Origin: Pseudolabrys sp.
Lineage (GTDB): Bacteria; Pseudomonadota; Alphaproteobacteria; Rhizobiales; Xanthobacteraceae
Length of the DNA stretch: 15,297 nt
Direction of reading: 5' to 3'
Assembly (NCBI GenBank): GCA_029945495.1
Contig: JAQSCR010000397.1
Span: 8,471-23,767 of the forward strand
In this document: one piece after another, positions 6,285-14,493 of the stretch
How the letters are laid out: each line of letters begins with the position of its first letter
How positions within the stretch are numbered: position 1 is the first letter of the stretch
The notes under the pieces: generated by a model
What the model was told of the DNA's origin: nothing
Databases searched by the model: none
Seen by the model: the letters and a program-made list of their open reading frames with translations, nothing else
Program-made: the position numbers and the translations under genes

Positions 6285-7877
6285 ATGTCAAAATCGCGTC
6301 TGCTGCTCGCACTCGCCGTACCGGCGATGCTGATTGTTACGCCGCTTGCCGCCAAAACCCTGGTGTTCTGCTCCGAAGGCAGCCCGGAGAACTTCTATCC
6401 CGGCATCAACACCACCGGCACATCGTTCGACGCCAACAGCCAGATCTACAGCCGCATCGTCGACTTCGAGCGCGGCACCACCAAGGTCATCCCCGGCCTC
6501 GCCGAAAAGTGGGATATCTCGGCGGACGGCACCGTTTACACATTCCACCTGCGCAAGGGCGTGAAGTGGCATTCCAACGCCAATTTCAAGCCGACCCGCG
6601 ACCTGAACGCCGATGACATCATCTTCGCCATCGAGCGGCAGTGGAAAGAGAGCAATCCCTATTTCAAGGTGACCAGCTCCAATCATTCCTACTTCAACGA
6701 CATGGGCATGCCGAAGCTGCTCAAATCGGTCGACAAAGTCGACGATTATACGGTGAAGATCACGCTCAACGCCGCGGAAGCGCCGTTCCTGTCCGACCTC
6801 GCGATGGAATATGCCGGCATCCAGTCCAAGGAATATGCCGACGCCATGCTCAAGGCCGGCACACCGGAAAAGCTCGATCAGGAGCCGATCGGCTCGGGCC
6901 CCTTCATGCTGGTGCAGTACCAGAAGGACGCCATCATCCGTTACAAGGCGTTCCCGCAATTCTGGGGCGGCAAGGCCAAGATCGACGACCTGATCTTCGC
7001 CATCACGCCGGACGCCTCCGTGCGCTGGGCCAAGCTGCAGAAGGGCGAATGCCACGTCATGCCCTATCCGAACCCGGCCGATCTCGACGCGATCCGCAAG
7101 GATCCCAACGTGACGGTGCTGGAACAGCCGGGCCTCAATATCGGCTATCTCGCCTATAACACCACCAAGAAGCCGTTCGACGACGTGCGCGTGCGCAAGG
7201 CGTTCAACATGGCGATGAACAAGCAGGCGATCATCGACGCGGTGTACCTGTCGACCGGCGTCGCCGCCACCAACCCGATCCCGCCGACGATGTGGTCGTA
7301 CAACAAGAGCATCAAGGACGATCCGTACAATCCGGAAGCCGCCAAGAAGCTTCTGGCCGAAGCCGGCTACCCGAACGGTCTGGAAACCGACCTGTGGGCG
7401 ATGCCGGTGCAGCGGCCGTACAACCCGAACGCCAAGCGCATCGCCGAGCTGATGCAGGCCGACCTCGCCAAGATCGGCGTCAAAGCCGAGATCAAGAGCT
7501 TCGAATGGGGCGAATACCGCAAGCGCGCGCAGGCCGGCGAACACCAGATGGCCCAGCTCGGCTGGACCGGCGACAACGGCGACCCGGACAACTTCCTGAA
7601 CACGCTGCTGGGTTGCTCCGCCGCTAAATCGAACGGCTCGAACATCGCCAAGTTCTGCTACCAGCCGTTCGAGGATCTGGTGCAGAAGGCGAAGAGCGTC
7701 AGCGACCAGGCCGAGCGCACCGCACTTTACGAAAAAGCGCAGGTGATCTTCAAGGAACAGGCGCCGTGGTTCACCATCGCGCATTCGGTGCAGTTGAAGC
7801 CGGTGCGCAAAGAGGTCGTCGACTTCAAGCTCTCACCGTTCGGCCGGCACACTTTCTACGGGGTCGATATCAAGTAG
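6285..7877 (+). CDS. dppA: Periplasmic dipeptide-binding protein DppA
   Basis: This 530-residue family 5 extracellular solute-binding protein captures dipeptides in the periplasm and delivers them to DppBC. Residues 1-23 form a signal peptide ending LAA, so the mature protein starts KTLVFCSEGSPENF, almost as in E. coli DppA. Further DppA hallmarks are LRKGVKWH, YADAMLKAGTPEKLD, ITPDASVRWAKLQ and GWTGDNGDPDNF (426-437), which contains the aspartate that contacts the peptide amino group in DppA. Four cysteines (C29, C256, C444, C458) match the two disulfides of E. coli DppA. ATG at 6285 is chosen over one at 6243 because it follows GAGGGG by 7 bases and begins the signal peptide. First gene of the operon. 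In some bacteria DppA also binds heme or 5-aminolevulinate. Confidence 0.96.
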   Translation: MSKSRLLLALAVPAMLIVTPLAAKTLVFCSEGSPENFYPGINTTGTSFDANSQIYSRIVDFERGTTKVIPGLAEKWDISADGTVYTFHLRKGVKWHSNANFKPTRDLNADDIIFAIERQWKESNPYFKVTSSNHSYFNDMGMPKLLKSVDKVDDYTVKITLNAAEAPFLSDLAMEYAGIQSKEYADAMLKAGTPEKLDQEPIGSGPFMLVQYQKDAIIRYKAFPQFWGGKAKIDDLIFAITPDASVRWAKLQKGECHVMPYPNPADLDAIRKDPNVTVLEQPGLNIGYLAYNTTKKPFDDVRVRKAFNMAMNKQAIIDAVYLSTGVAATNPIPPTMWSYNKSIKDDPYNPEAAKKLLAEAGYPNGLETDLWAMPVQRPYNPNAKRIAELMQADLAKIGVKAEIKSFEWGEYRKRAQAGEHQMAQLGWTGDNGDPDNFLNTLLGCSAAKSNGSNIAKFCYQPFEDLVQKAKSVSDQAERTALYEKAQVIFKEQAPWFTIAHSVQLKPVRKEVVDFKLSPFGRHTFYGVDIK

Positions 7878-7892
7878 GCGTAGGCCACGCCT
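7876..7892 (+). promoter_or_regulatory. Intercistronic hairpin spanning the dppA stop and dppB start region
   Basis: A perfect 6-bp stem, AGGCGT and ACGCCT, encloses the 5-base loop AGGCC. It starts inside the dppA stop codon and ends one base before the dppB ATG. The AGG of the loop is the only Shine-Dalgarno-like sequence for dppB. The hairpin could therefore limit dppB translation or protect the 3' end of the dppA message, either of which would give the excess of binding protein over permease common in ABC operons. The stem is seen in the sequence; the effect is inferred. Confidence 0.45.
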
Positions 7893-7893
7893 T

Positions 7894-8904
7894 ATGTTTC
7901 GCTTTGTCCTGACGCGGGTCACCCTGATCGTTCCGACCTTCATCGGGATTACGCTGCTCGTGTTCGTTCTGATCCGCCTCATTCCGGGCGATCCGATCGA
8001 GACCATGGCGGGGGAGCGCGGCCTCGATGCCGCGCTCCATGAGCGGCTGTTGCAGGAGTACGGGCTCGATCGGCCCGTGCTGGTGCAGTACTGGTTCTAT
8101 CTCTTGCGATTGCTGCATGGCGACCTCGGCCGCTCCATCGTCACCCACAAGCCGGTGATCGAGGAATTCGCCAGCCTGTTTCCGGCGACGGTGGAACTTT
8201 CGCTGTGCGCGATCCTGTTCGCGCTCTGCCTCGGCCTGCCGGCCGGCATCATCGCGGCGGTGCGCCGCAACTCCATATTTGATCACGGCGTCATGGGCGT
8301 GTCGCTGACCGGCTACTCGATGCCGATCTTCTGGTGGGGCCTGTTGCTGATCCTACTGTTCTCGGTGCAGCTCGGCTGGACGCCGGTGTCGGGCCGCATC
8401 TCGGTCTTGTATTTCGTCCAGCCGGTGACCGGATTTCTGCTGATCGATACGCTGCTGTCGGGCGAAAGCGGCGCCTTCACTTCGGCGCTGTCGCATCTCG
8501 TATTGCCGACCATTGTCCTAGGCACCGTGCCGCTCGCCGTGATCGCCCGCATGACACGCTCGGCGATGCTGGAAGTGCTCGGCGAAGACTATATCCGCAC
8601 CGCCCGCGCCAAAGGCCTCTCCAATTTCCGCGTCATCGCCATTCATGCGCTGCGCAATGCGCTGATCCCGATCGTCACGGTGATCGGCCTGCAGGTCGGC
8701 CTGCTGTTTACCGGCGCGATCCTGACCGAGACGATCTTCTCCTGGCCCGGCGTCGGAAAATGGCTGATCGAAGGTATCAACCGACGCGACTATCCGATCC
8801 TGCAAGGCGGCACCTTGCTGATCGGCGCCATCATCATGACCGTCAACCTCCTGGTCGACGTGACCTATGGCATGATCAATCCGCGCATCCGGCGGCCGCG
8901 ATGA
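7894..8904 (+). CDS. dppB: Dipeptide ABC transporter permease DppB
   Basis: This 336-residue inner-membrane protein forms half of the translocation channel. It opens with VPTFIGITLLVFVLIRLIPGDP, split here by the predicted first membrane helix, and has MAGERGL, HGDLGRSI and ALTGY-like SLTGYSMPIFWWGL, all close to E. coli DppB. The EAA loop that docks on the ATPases is visible in EDYIRTARAKGLSNFRVI followed by HALRNALIP. TETIFSWPGVGKWLIEGI lies near the C-terminus. Six membrane helices are expected. ATG at 7894 is 16 bp after dppA, behind the hairpin described separately. The stop overlaps the dppC start by ATGA. Confidence 0.95.
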   Translation: MFRFVLTRVTLIVPTFIGITLLVFVLIRLIPGDPIETMAGERGLDAALHERLLQEYGLDRPVLVQYWFYLLRLLHGDLGRSIVTHKPVIEEFASLFPATVELSLCAILFALCLGLPAGIIAAVRRNSIFDHGVMGVSLTGYSMPIFWWGLLLILLFSVQLGWTPVSGRISVLYFVQPVTGFLLIDTLLSGESGAFTSALSHLVLPTIVLGTVPLAVIARMTRSAMLEVLGEDYIRTARAKGLSNFRVIAIHALRNALIPIVTVIGLQVGLLFTGAILTETIFSWPGVGKWLIEGINRRDYPILQGGTLLIGAIIMTVNLLVDVTYGMINPRIRRPR

Positions 8905-9812
8905 CCGTAAACACCAGCACCATCACCAAAGTCCTGGTCCGCCCTGCCGAGCCCCCGCATCCGTTCTTTGAGTTCTATTCCTACTTCCGGCAGAACACCG
9001 GCGCGGTGATCGGCCTGTGGATCATCGTTGCGCTCGCGGTCCTGGCCGTGACCGCTGACTTTGTCGCACCCTACTCGCCGATCGTCACCAACAATGCCGC
9101 CTTCCTCAAACCGCCGTTCTGGCAGGCGGGCGGCTCCCTCGCACATCCGCTCGGCACCGACGCCATCGGCCGCGACATGCTGTCGCGCCTGATCCACGGC
9201 ACGCGGCTGTCGCTGCTGATCGGCTTTACCGTCATCTCGATCTCCATCGTGGTCGGCACCACGTTGGGCCTGATCGCCGGCTTCTATCGCGGCATCATCG
9301 AAATCGCGATCATGCGGCTGATGGACATCATCCTGACGCTGCCGAGCTTGCTGCTGGCCATCGTCATCGTCGCCATCCTCGGCCCCGGCGTCAGCAATGC
9401 CCTGCTCGCAGTCGCCATCGTCCTGCTGCCGCATTATGTCCGCATCGCGCGCGCCGCCATTATTACGGAGACCGCGAAGGACTACGTCACCGCCGCCAAG
9501 GTCAGCGGCGCGGGCAGCATCCGATTGATGGTCAAGGAAATTTTGCCGAACTGCATGGCGCCGCTGATCGTGCAAGCGACGCTCGGCATTTCCACCGCCA
9601 TTCTCGATGCCGCCGCGCTCGGCTTTCTCGGGCTCGGCGCGCAGCCGCCGACACCGGAGTGGGGCACCATGCTGGCCGACGCGCGCGAATTCGTGCTGCG
9701 CGCCTGGTGGGTGGTGACGTTTCCGGGCCTGATGATCCTGATCACCGTGCTCGCCTTCAACCTACTCGGCGACGGCCTGCGCGACGCGCTCGACCCGAAA
9801 CTGAAGAGCTAG
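8901..9812 (+). CDS. dppC: Dipeptide ABC transporter permease DppC
   Basis: The 303-residue inner-membrane partner of DppB. After an N-terminal tail it has the first helix at about 33-55, then HPLGTDAIGRDMLSRLIHGTR, the signature of the OppC/DppC periplasmic loop. The EAA loop follows in KDYVTAAKVSGAGSIRLMVK with EILPNCMAPLIVQ. GFLGLGAQPPTPEWGTMLAD is the conserved C-terminal stretch. ATG at 8901 overlaps the dppB stop (ATGA), which decides the start against the much longer open frame that extends upstream inside dppB. dppD follows after 3 bp. Confidence 0.95.
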   Translation: MTVNTSTITKVLVRPAEPPHPFFEFYSYFRQNTGAVIGLWIIVALAVLAVTADFVAPYSPIVTNNAAFLKPPFWQAGGSLAHPLGTDAIGRDMLSRLIHGTRLSLLIGFTVISISIVVGTTLGLIAGFYRGIIEIAIMRLMDIILTLPSLLLAIVIVAILGPGVSNALLAVAIVLLPHYVRIARAAIITETAKDYVTAAKVSGAGSIRLMVKEILPNCMAPLIVQATLGISTAILDAAALGFLGLGAQPPTPEWGTMLADAREFVLRAWWVVTFPGLMILITVLAFNLLGDGLRDALDPKLKS

Positions 9813-9815
9813 TCT

Positions 9816-10844
9816 ATGGCTGTGCTCGAAATCGACAACCTGACCGTGGAATTCCCGTCAGCCGGCGCCCCGTTGCGCGCGGTCGATGGCGTGTCGCTGC
9901 GCGTCGAGCATGGCGAGGTGCTCGGCATCGTCGGTGAATCTGGCTCGGGCAAGAGCGTTTCCATGCTGGCGCTGATGGGGCTCATTCCCTATCCGGGCAG
10001 CTTTCACGCCGACCGCATGGCCTTCGACGGCCACGATCTGCTGTCGCTGCCGGATAACGAGCGCCGCAAGCTCACCGGCAAGGACATGGCGATGATCTTT
10101 CAGGAGCCGGCAACCAGCCTGAACCCGTCCTTCACTGTCGGCTTCCAGATCGTCGAGACTTTGCGCGTCCATATGAAGATGGACCGCAAGCAGGCGCATC
10201 GACGCGCCATCGAATTGCTTGAACAGGTCGGCATTCCGGCGCCCGAAAGCCGCCTCGACGCCTATCCGCATCAGCTTTCCGGCGGCATGAACCAGCGCGT
10301 CATGATCGCGATGGCCATCGCCTGCAATCCGAAACTGCTGATCGCCGACGAACCGACCACCGCGCTCGACGTCACCATCCAGGCGCAGATTCTCGATCTG
10401 TTGCTGTCGTTGCAACGCGAATACGGCATGGCGCTCGTTCTCATCACCCACAATATGAGCGTGGTCGCCAACGTCGCGCAGCGCGTGATGGTGATGTATT
10501 GCGGTCAGGTGATGGAAGAGCGTCCAGCGCGCGAACTGTTCACTTCACCGCAACATCCATACACCGCGGCGCTGCTGGCGGCACGTCCCGAAAGCCGTAT
10601 CGGCGACCGGCTGGCGACGATTCCGGGCAGCGTGCCGAGCCTGTTGGAACGCCCCTCCGGTTGCCTGTTCGGCCCGCGCTGCGCTTATGCGACGCCACTC
10701 ACTGAGCGCGAGCGCCCTGCATTGCGGCCGTGGATGGATGGCGCGGTGCGCTGTCATTATCCACTCGGCGATCCGACACGCGACGCGCGCATCGCGCAAG
10801 ACAGGAAAAATGACCGCCAGGCCGAGACGGAACCTGCGCCGTGA
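9816..10844 (+). CDS. dppD: Dipeptide ABC transporter ATPase DppD
   Basis: This 342-residue cytoplasmic ATPase powers import as a heterodimer with DppF. It has Walker A GESGSGKS (40-47), the Q-loop in MIFQEP (93-98), signature LSGGMNQR (154-161), Walker B LLIADEP (174-180) and the H-loop H212 in ITHN. The C-terminal oligopeptide-transporter domain (from about 275) holds GCLFGPRCAYAT and RCHYP, with cysteines 283, 289 and 313. The related domain in DppF of this operon has four cysteines, as expected for the Fe-S site known in some Dpp/Opp ATPases. The third is absent here (position reads PLTER). The gene starts 3 bp after dppC, and its TGA overlaps the GTG start of dppF. Confidence 0.94.
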   Translation: MAVLEIDNLTVEFPSAGAPLRAVDGVSLRVEHGEVLGIVGESGSGKSVSMLALMGLIPYPGSFHADRMAFDGHDLLSLPDNERRKLTGKDMAMIFQEPATSLNPSFTVGFQIVETLRVHMKMDRKQAHRRAIELLEQVGIPAPESRLDAYPHQLSGGMNQRVMIAMAIACNPKLLIADEPTTALDVTIQAQILDLLLSLQREYGMALVLITHNMSVVANVAQRVMVMYCGQVMEERPARELFTSPQHPYTAALLAARPESRIGDRLATIPGSVPSLLERPSGCLFGPRCAYATPLTERERPALRPWMDGAVRCHYPLGDPTRDARIAQDRKNDRQAETEPAP

Positions 10845-11866
10845 GCCCGCTCGTCACCGCCAAGGACCTGGTCCGCGTGTACCGTTCGAAAAGCGGTCCG
10901 CTGAGTAAGCCGCAGGAATTGCGCGCGGTTGGCGGCGTGTCGTTTTCAATCGACGCCGGACGCACGCTGGCGATCGTCGGTGAATCCGGCTGCGGCAAAT
11001 CCACGTTGGCGCGGCTGATCACCTTGATCGAGAAGCCGGACGCCGGAACGCTGTCGCTCGACGGCGCCGACGCACTCGATCCGGCAAATGCGGGAACGCT
11101 GCGCCGCACCGTGCAACTGGTGTTCCAGAATCCTTACGGCTCGCTCAATCCGCGCAAGACCGTGGGACAAATTCTGGAAGAGCCGTTGATCATCAACACC
11201 AGCCTGCGCAAAGCCGAACGTCAAGTGCAGGCGCTGGCGATGATGCAGCGCGTGGGCCTCGGTCCCGAGCATGCGCGCCGCTACCCGCACATGTTTTCCG
11301 GCGGCCAGCGCCAGCGCATAGCCATTGCCCGCGCTCTGATGTTGCAGCCGAAGCTGCTGATCGCCGACGAACCGGTCTCGGCGCTGGACGTTTCGGTGCA
11401 GGCGCAGGTGCTCAATCTGCTGCTCGATCTGCAGCAGCAGTTCGGCCTCGCCTATATGTTCATTTCGCACGATCTCGCGGTGGTGCAGTATCTCGCGCAC
11501 GACGTATTGGTCATGTATCTGGGCCTGGCCGTCGAACATGGCCCCAAGGACCTCATTTTCGGCAAGCCGCTGCATCCCTATACGCAGGCGCTGCTGGCTT
11601 CGACGCCGGCGCTCGGCGGCATGCGCCACCCGCACAAGATGGCCAAGGGCGAAGTGCCCTCGCCGCTCGATGTGCCGAAAGGATGCGTCTTCGCCACGCG
11701 CTGTCCGCACGTCACCGATCTGTGCCGCGCCGAGCGGCCTCCCTTACGCCCGGTCGGCGGCCGGCTGGTGGCGTGCCACTACGCCGAACGGTTTCTGGAC
11801 GAGCCGGCGCAAGTGGTCAGCTCAATTCCCGCCGCACAATCGCCGCGCCCTCAACCATCGCCTTGA
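10841..11866 (+). CDS. dppF: Dipeptide ABC transporter ATPase DppF
   Basis: The 341-residue second ATPase has Walker A GESGCGKST (47-55), Q-loop VFQNPYGSLNPR (94-105), signature FSGGQRQRI (152-160), Walker B LLIADEP (172-178) and H210 in ISHD. QNPYGSLNPR is typical of DppF/OppF rather than DppD. The C-terminal domain carries four cysteines, C282, C288, C295 and C312, in GCVFATRCPHVTDLC and ACHY. The GTG start overlaps the dppD stop (GTGA). The last 16 or so residues (SSIPAAQSPRPQPSP) are encoded antisense to the end of the convergent methyltransferase gene, a 50-bp overlap, and look like a non-conserved tail. It is the last gene of the dpp operon; no terminator hairpin is evident. Confidence 0.94.
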   Translation: MSPLVTAKDLVRVYRSKSGPLSKPQELRAVGGVSFSIDAGRTLAIVGESGCGKSTLARLITLIEKPDAGTLSLDGADALDPANAGTLRRTVQLVFQNPYGSLNPRKTVGQILEEPLIINTSLRKAERQVQALAMMQRVGLGPEHARRYPHMFSGGQRQRIAIARALMLQPKLLIADEPVSALDVSVQAQVLNLLLDLQQQFGLAYMFISHDLAVVQYLAHDVLVMYLGLAVEHGPKDLIFGKPLHPYTQALLASTPALGGMRHPHKMAKGEVPSPLDVPKGCVFATRCPHVTDLCRAERPPLRPVGGRLVACHYAERFLDEPAQVVSSIPAAQSPRPQPSP

Positions 11867-12851
11867 GTTTGCCGAAGGCGACGTCGCGCGGCAGGTATTT
11901 CATGCCGCAGTCGGGTGCCGGAATCAGGCGATCCGAACTCATATACTCAAGTCCCTTGCGGATGCGCGCCGCCACGGTTTCCGCCGTCTCGACCTTCAGG
12001 TCGCCGAGATTGAGCACGCCGAGCATGATCTTCTTCGGCGCCATATCCGTCAAAACTCCGAGATCGACATTCGGCTGCGCCGCTTCGATCGAGATCGTGC
12101 CGGCGACCGTGTCGGCCAACTCGGCCAGAAACGCATAGTGTTGCGGCTTGTTGTCGCCTGGCACGACCGCGGCATAGCCGAAGCACAGATGCACGACGGT
12201 CGGCACCGTGACGCCTTGCAGCGCGCGGTTGATCGCCTTGACGGCATAGCGCCGCGCCTCCTCGGGATTGTTGCGGACCCAGGGTTCGTCGAGCTGGATC
12301 ACATCGGCGCCGGCCCGCACCAGGTCGAGCACCTCCTCATTGACCGCGACGGCCATGTCCATAGCAAGCGCCTCGGCGTCCTTGTAGTACTCGTCGTGCG
12401 CCTGCTGGCCCATCGTGAACGGCCCGGGCAGCGTGATCTTGGCGGTGCGGTCGGTGTTGCTGCGGAGAAACTGCATGTCGCGCACTTCGATCGGCCCCGG
12501 CCGCCGGATCTTGCCGATCACGCGCGGCACCGGCGTCATCTGGCCCGAGCGCGCCTTGACGAAGCCCGGTTTGCTGATGTCGATGCCTTCGAGCGCGGTG
12601 GCGAAACGGTTCGAATAACTCTCGCGCCGCATTTCGCCGTCGGTGATGACGTCGATGCCGGCCCGCTCCATGTCGCGGATGGCAACGATGGTGGCGTCGT
12701 CCTGCGCCTGCTCCAGGAACTGCTCCGGCACGCGCCACATCTCCTTCATGCGTACGCGCGGCACAACCTTCGACAGCATCTCGCGGTCGACCAGCCAGTC
12801 CGGCTGCGGATAGCTGCCGACGACTGTGGTGGGGAAAAAAATTTCGGCCAT
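11817..12851 (-). CDS. Stand-alone MetE-core protein (cobalamin-independent methionine synthase catalytic-domain family)
   Basis: This 344-residue protein is only the C-terminal catalytic half of MetE, which is about 750 residues in E. coli. The zinc ligands are all present: H221 and C223 in VVHLCFG, E256 in ISIEAAQP and C315 in APDCGM. The opening TTVVGSYPQP, the ITDGEMRRESY at 69-79 and QLDEPWV at 186-192 are also family hallmarks. Full MetE moves a methyl group from polyglutamyl methyl-tetrahydrofolate to homocysteine. Core-only proteins may use other methyl donors or thiol acceptors; the epoxyalkane:coenzyme M transferases belong to the same superfamily. ATG at 12851 has GGAG 6 bases upstream. 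It is the last gene of an ABC importer operon, 24 bp after a permease. Whether it makes methionine is open. Confidence 0.87.
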   Translation of the reverse strand: MAEIFFPTTVVGSYPQPDWLVDREMLSKVVPRVRMKEMWRVPEQFLEQAQDDATIVAIRDMERAGIDVITDGEMRRESYSNRFATALEGIDISKPGFVKARSGQMTPVPRVIGKIRRPGPIEVRDMQFLRSNTDRTAKITLPGPFTMGQQAHDEYYKDAEALAMDMAVAVNEEVLDLVRAGADVIQLDEPWVRNNPEEARRYAVKAINRALQGVTVPTVVHLCFGYAAVVPGDNKPQHYAFLAELADTVAGTISIEAAQPNVDLGVLTDMAPKKIMLGVLNLGDLKVETAETVAARIRKGLEYMSSDRLIPAPDCGMKYLPRDVAFGKLKAMVEGAAIVRRELS

Positions 12852-12875
12852 TACAGTCTCCAGAATTGAAAAAAT

Positions 12876-13679
12876 CTAGACGGTCGCAAGTCGCGCGGGC
12901 GTGACTGGCTCCGGCGAGGCCGTACGCCGGCCGGCCGTCTGCCAGACCAGCGTGCGGCGCTCGATGGCGCGGACGATGAGGTCGAACATGACCGAGAGGG
13001 CGAGCACGACAATGATCGCGGCGAAGACGCGCGGGCTGTCGAGAATAGTGCGGTTCATGGTCACCAGATAGCCGATGCCGCTGGCCGAGGTGAGCATTTC
13101 GGAGACGACGACGCCGATGATGGTCAAGGCGCCGCCGAGGCGCAGGCCCGCGAGTACGGTCGGGATCGAGGCCGGGATGATGACGCGGGCAATCAATTGC
13201 GGCAGCGTCGCGCCCATACTGCGGGCGGCGAGCAGATATTGCTCGTCGATGGTGCGGATGCCGGCGGCGGTCGACAGCATCACCGGGAAAAAGCCATAGA
13301 CGCCGGCAAAGGCGATCTTGGATTCCGAGCCGATGCCGAACCAGGCGGTGAAGATCGGATAGAGGATCACGATCGGCACGGCGTAGAGGCTGGAGAACAC
13401 CGGCAGCATCAAATGGCGCAAGGTCGCTACGCCGCCGACGACCGCGCCGAACAGAATGCCGGCGCCGCAGGCGATCAGCATGGCGATCGCGACCTCGTAA
13501 AGCGTCACCATCAGGGCGCTGCCATAGATCGCACGGTCGAGCCACAGGACAGTGAGCGTCTTGCTCAGCGGCGGGACGAAAAGTTCGGGCAGCAGGCCGA
13601 GCCGCGGCACCGCCTCCCAGGCGACGAGAAGCAGCAAGCCGATCAGGCGGCGGACGGTGCGCGGCGATGGGCGGTTCAT
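12876..13679 (-). CDS. NitT/TauT-family ABC transporter permease (second permease of the operon)
   Basis: This 267-residue inner-membrane protein is of the SsuC/TauC/NrtB kind, with about six helices. The EAA loop reads AARSMGATLPQLIARVIIP and is followed by ASIPTVLAGLRLGGALTI. VVVSEMLTSASGIGYLV is the usual motif after the loop. ATG at 13679 is chosen because GAGG lies 8 bases upstream and the length then fits the family. Longer in-frame starts at 13700 and 13745 run into the ATPase gene. It follows the ATPase gene by 10 bp and precedes the MetE-core gene by 24 bp. Together with the different permease at 14472-15224 it probably forms a heterodimeric channel. The family imports sulfonates, nitrate, cyanate, taurine or thiamine precursors; the substrate here is unknown. 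Confidence 0.9.
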   Translation of the reverse strand: MNRPSPRTVRRLIGLLLLVAWEAVPRLGLLPELFVPPLSKTLTVLWLDRAIYGSALMVTLYEVAIAMLIACGAGILFGAVVGGVATLRHLMLPVFSSLYAVPIVILYPIFTAWFGIGSESKIAFAGVYGFFPVMLSTAAGIRTIDEQYLLAARSMGATLPQLIARVIIPASIPTVLAGLRLGGALTIIGVVVSEMLTSASGIGYLVTMNRTILDSPRVFAAIIVVLALSVMFDLIVRAIERRTLVWQTAGRRTASPEPVTPARLATV

Positions 13680-13689
13680 GCGCGGCGCC

Positions 13690-14493
13690 TCATTGCACAT
13701 CTCGGATCTGGTGCCAGATCCGCTCCCGCAGGGCGCCGAACACATCGGTCGCCATCATCTGGTAGGTGCGCGGCCGCGGCAGGTCGATCGGGACGCGGTC
13801 GAGGATGCGACCCGGACGCGCCGACATGACGATGACCTCGTCGGCGAGATAGACCGCCTCGGTCAGGCTATGCGTGATGAACACCACGGTCTTCGACGTC
13901 TGTTCCCAGATTCGCAGCAATTCATGACCCATGGTCATGCGCGTCTGCTCGTCGAGCGCAGCGAACGGCTCATCCATCAACAGTACCGGAGGATCTTGTA
14001 CCAGGCCGCGGGCAATCGACACGCGCTGCTTCATGCCGCCGGACAATTCGTGCGGGTAGCGGCCGCCGAAGCCGGCAAGGCCGACGAGATTGAGCATTGC
14101 TTCGGCGCGCGCCCGCCGCTCGTCGCGCGGCGCCTGCTTGAGCACCAGCGGGAATTCGACGTTCTCGACCGCGGTCAGCCAGGGAAACAGGCTCGCCTCC
14201 TGGAACACGACGCCGACCCGGGATGGGTCCGGGGTCGCGATCGGCCGGCCTTCGCAGAGGATGGTGCCGGATGTCGCGGTGCGCAGCCCCGCCAGCATCA
14301 TCAGCAGCGACGTCTTGCCGCAACCGGACGGTCCGACGATCACCACGAAGCGGCCGGCCGGGACGGTCAGATCGATATTGGAAAGCGCCGGCACCGCGCC
14401 GTCGCGCCCGGCATAGACGTGGCCGAGGCCGCGCACCTCCACGGCCGTCGTCGCCTGCTCGTGGCGGGGATTTAACTGCGCCACGTGCTGCAT
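13690..14493 (-). CDS. NitT/TauT-family ABC transporter ATP-binding protein
   Basis: This 267-residue ATPase of the SsuB/TauB/NrtD group shows Walker A GPSGCGKT (54-61), Q98 in VVFQEASLFPWLT, signature LSGGMKQRV (150-158), Walker B VLLMDEPFAALD (170-181) and H208 in ITHS. FQ-x-x-x-LFPWLT and SLTEAVYLADEV are typical of this group. ATG at 14493 has a GGAGG just upstream and is preferred to the much longer open frame, which merely runs through the upstream permease gene on the same strand in another frame. It overlaps the end of that permease gene by 22 bp. It is the only ATPase for two permeases, so one homodimer probably serves a permease heterodimer. Confidence 0.93.
   Translation of the reverse strand: MQHVAQLNPRHEQATTAVEVRGLGHVYAGRDGAVPALSNIDLTVPAGRFVVIVGPSGCGKTSLLMMLAGLRTATSGTILCEGRPIATPDPSRVGVVFQEASLFPWLTAVENVEFPLVLKQAPRDERRARAEAMLNLVGLAGFGGRYPHELSGGMKQRVSIARGLVQDPPVLLMDEPFAALDEQTRMTMGHELLRIWEQTSKTVVFITHSLTEAVYLADEVIVMSARPGRILDRVPIDLPRPRTYQMMATDVFGALRERIWHQIRDVQ

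Noticed and set aside
6288..7784. Very long (498-codon) open frame antisense to dppA
   Set aside because: It mirrors the codon bias of dppA in a GC-rich genome. Its product is rich in R, H, D and V with no family motifs, while dppA on the other strand is nearly identical in pattern to known DppA.
11538..12869. Plus-strand frame running from dppF through the methyltransferase gene
   Set aside because: It is out of frame with dppF and antisense to the MetE-core gene, which has all zinc ligands. The product is low-complexity.
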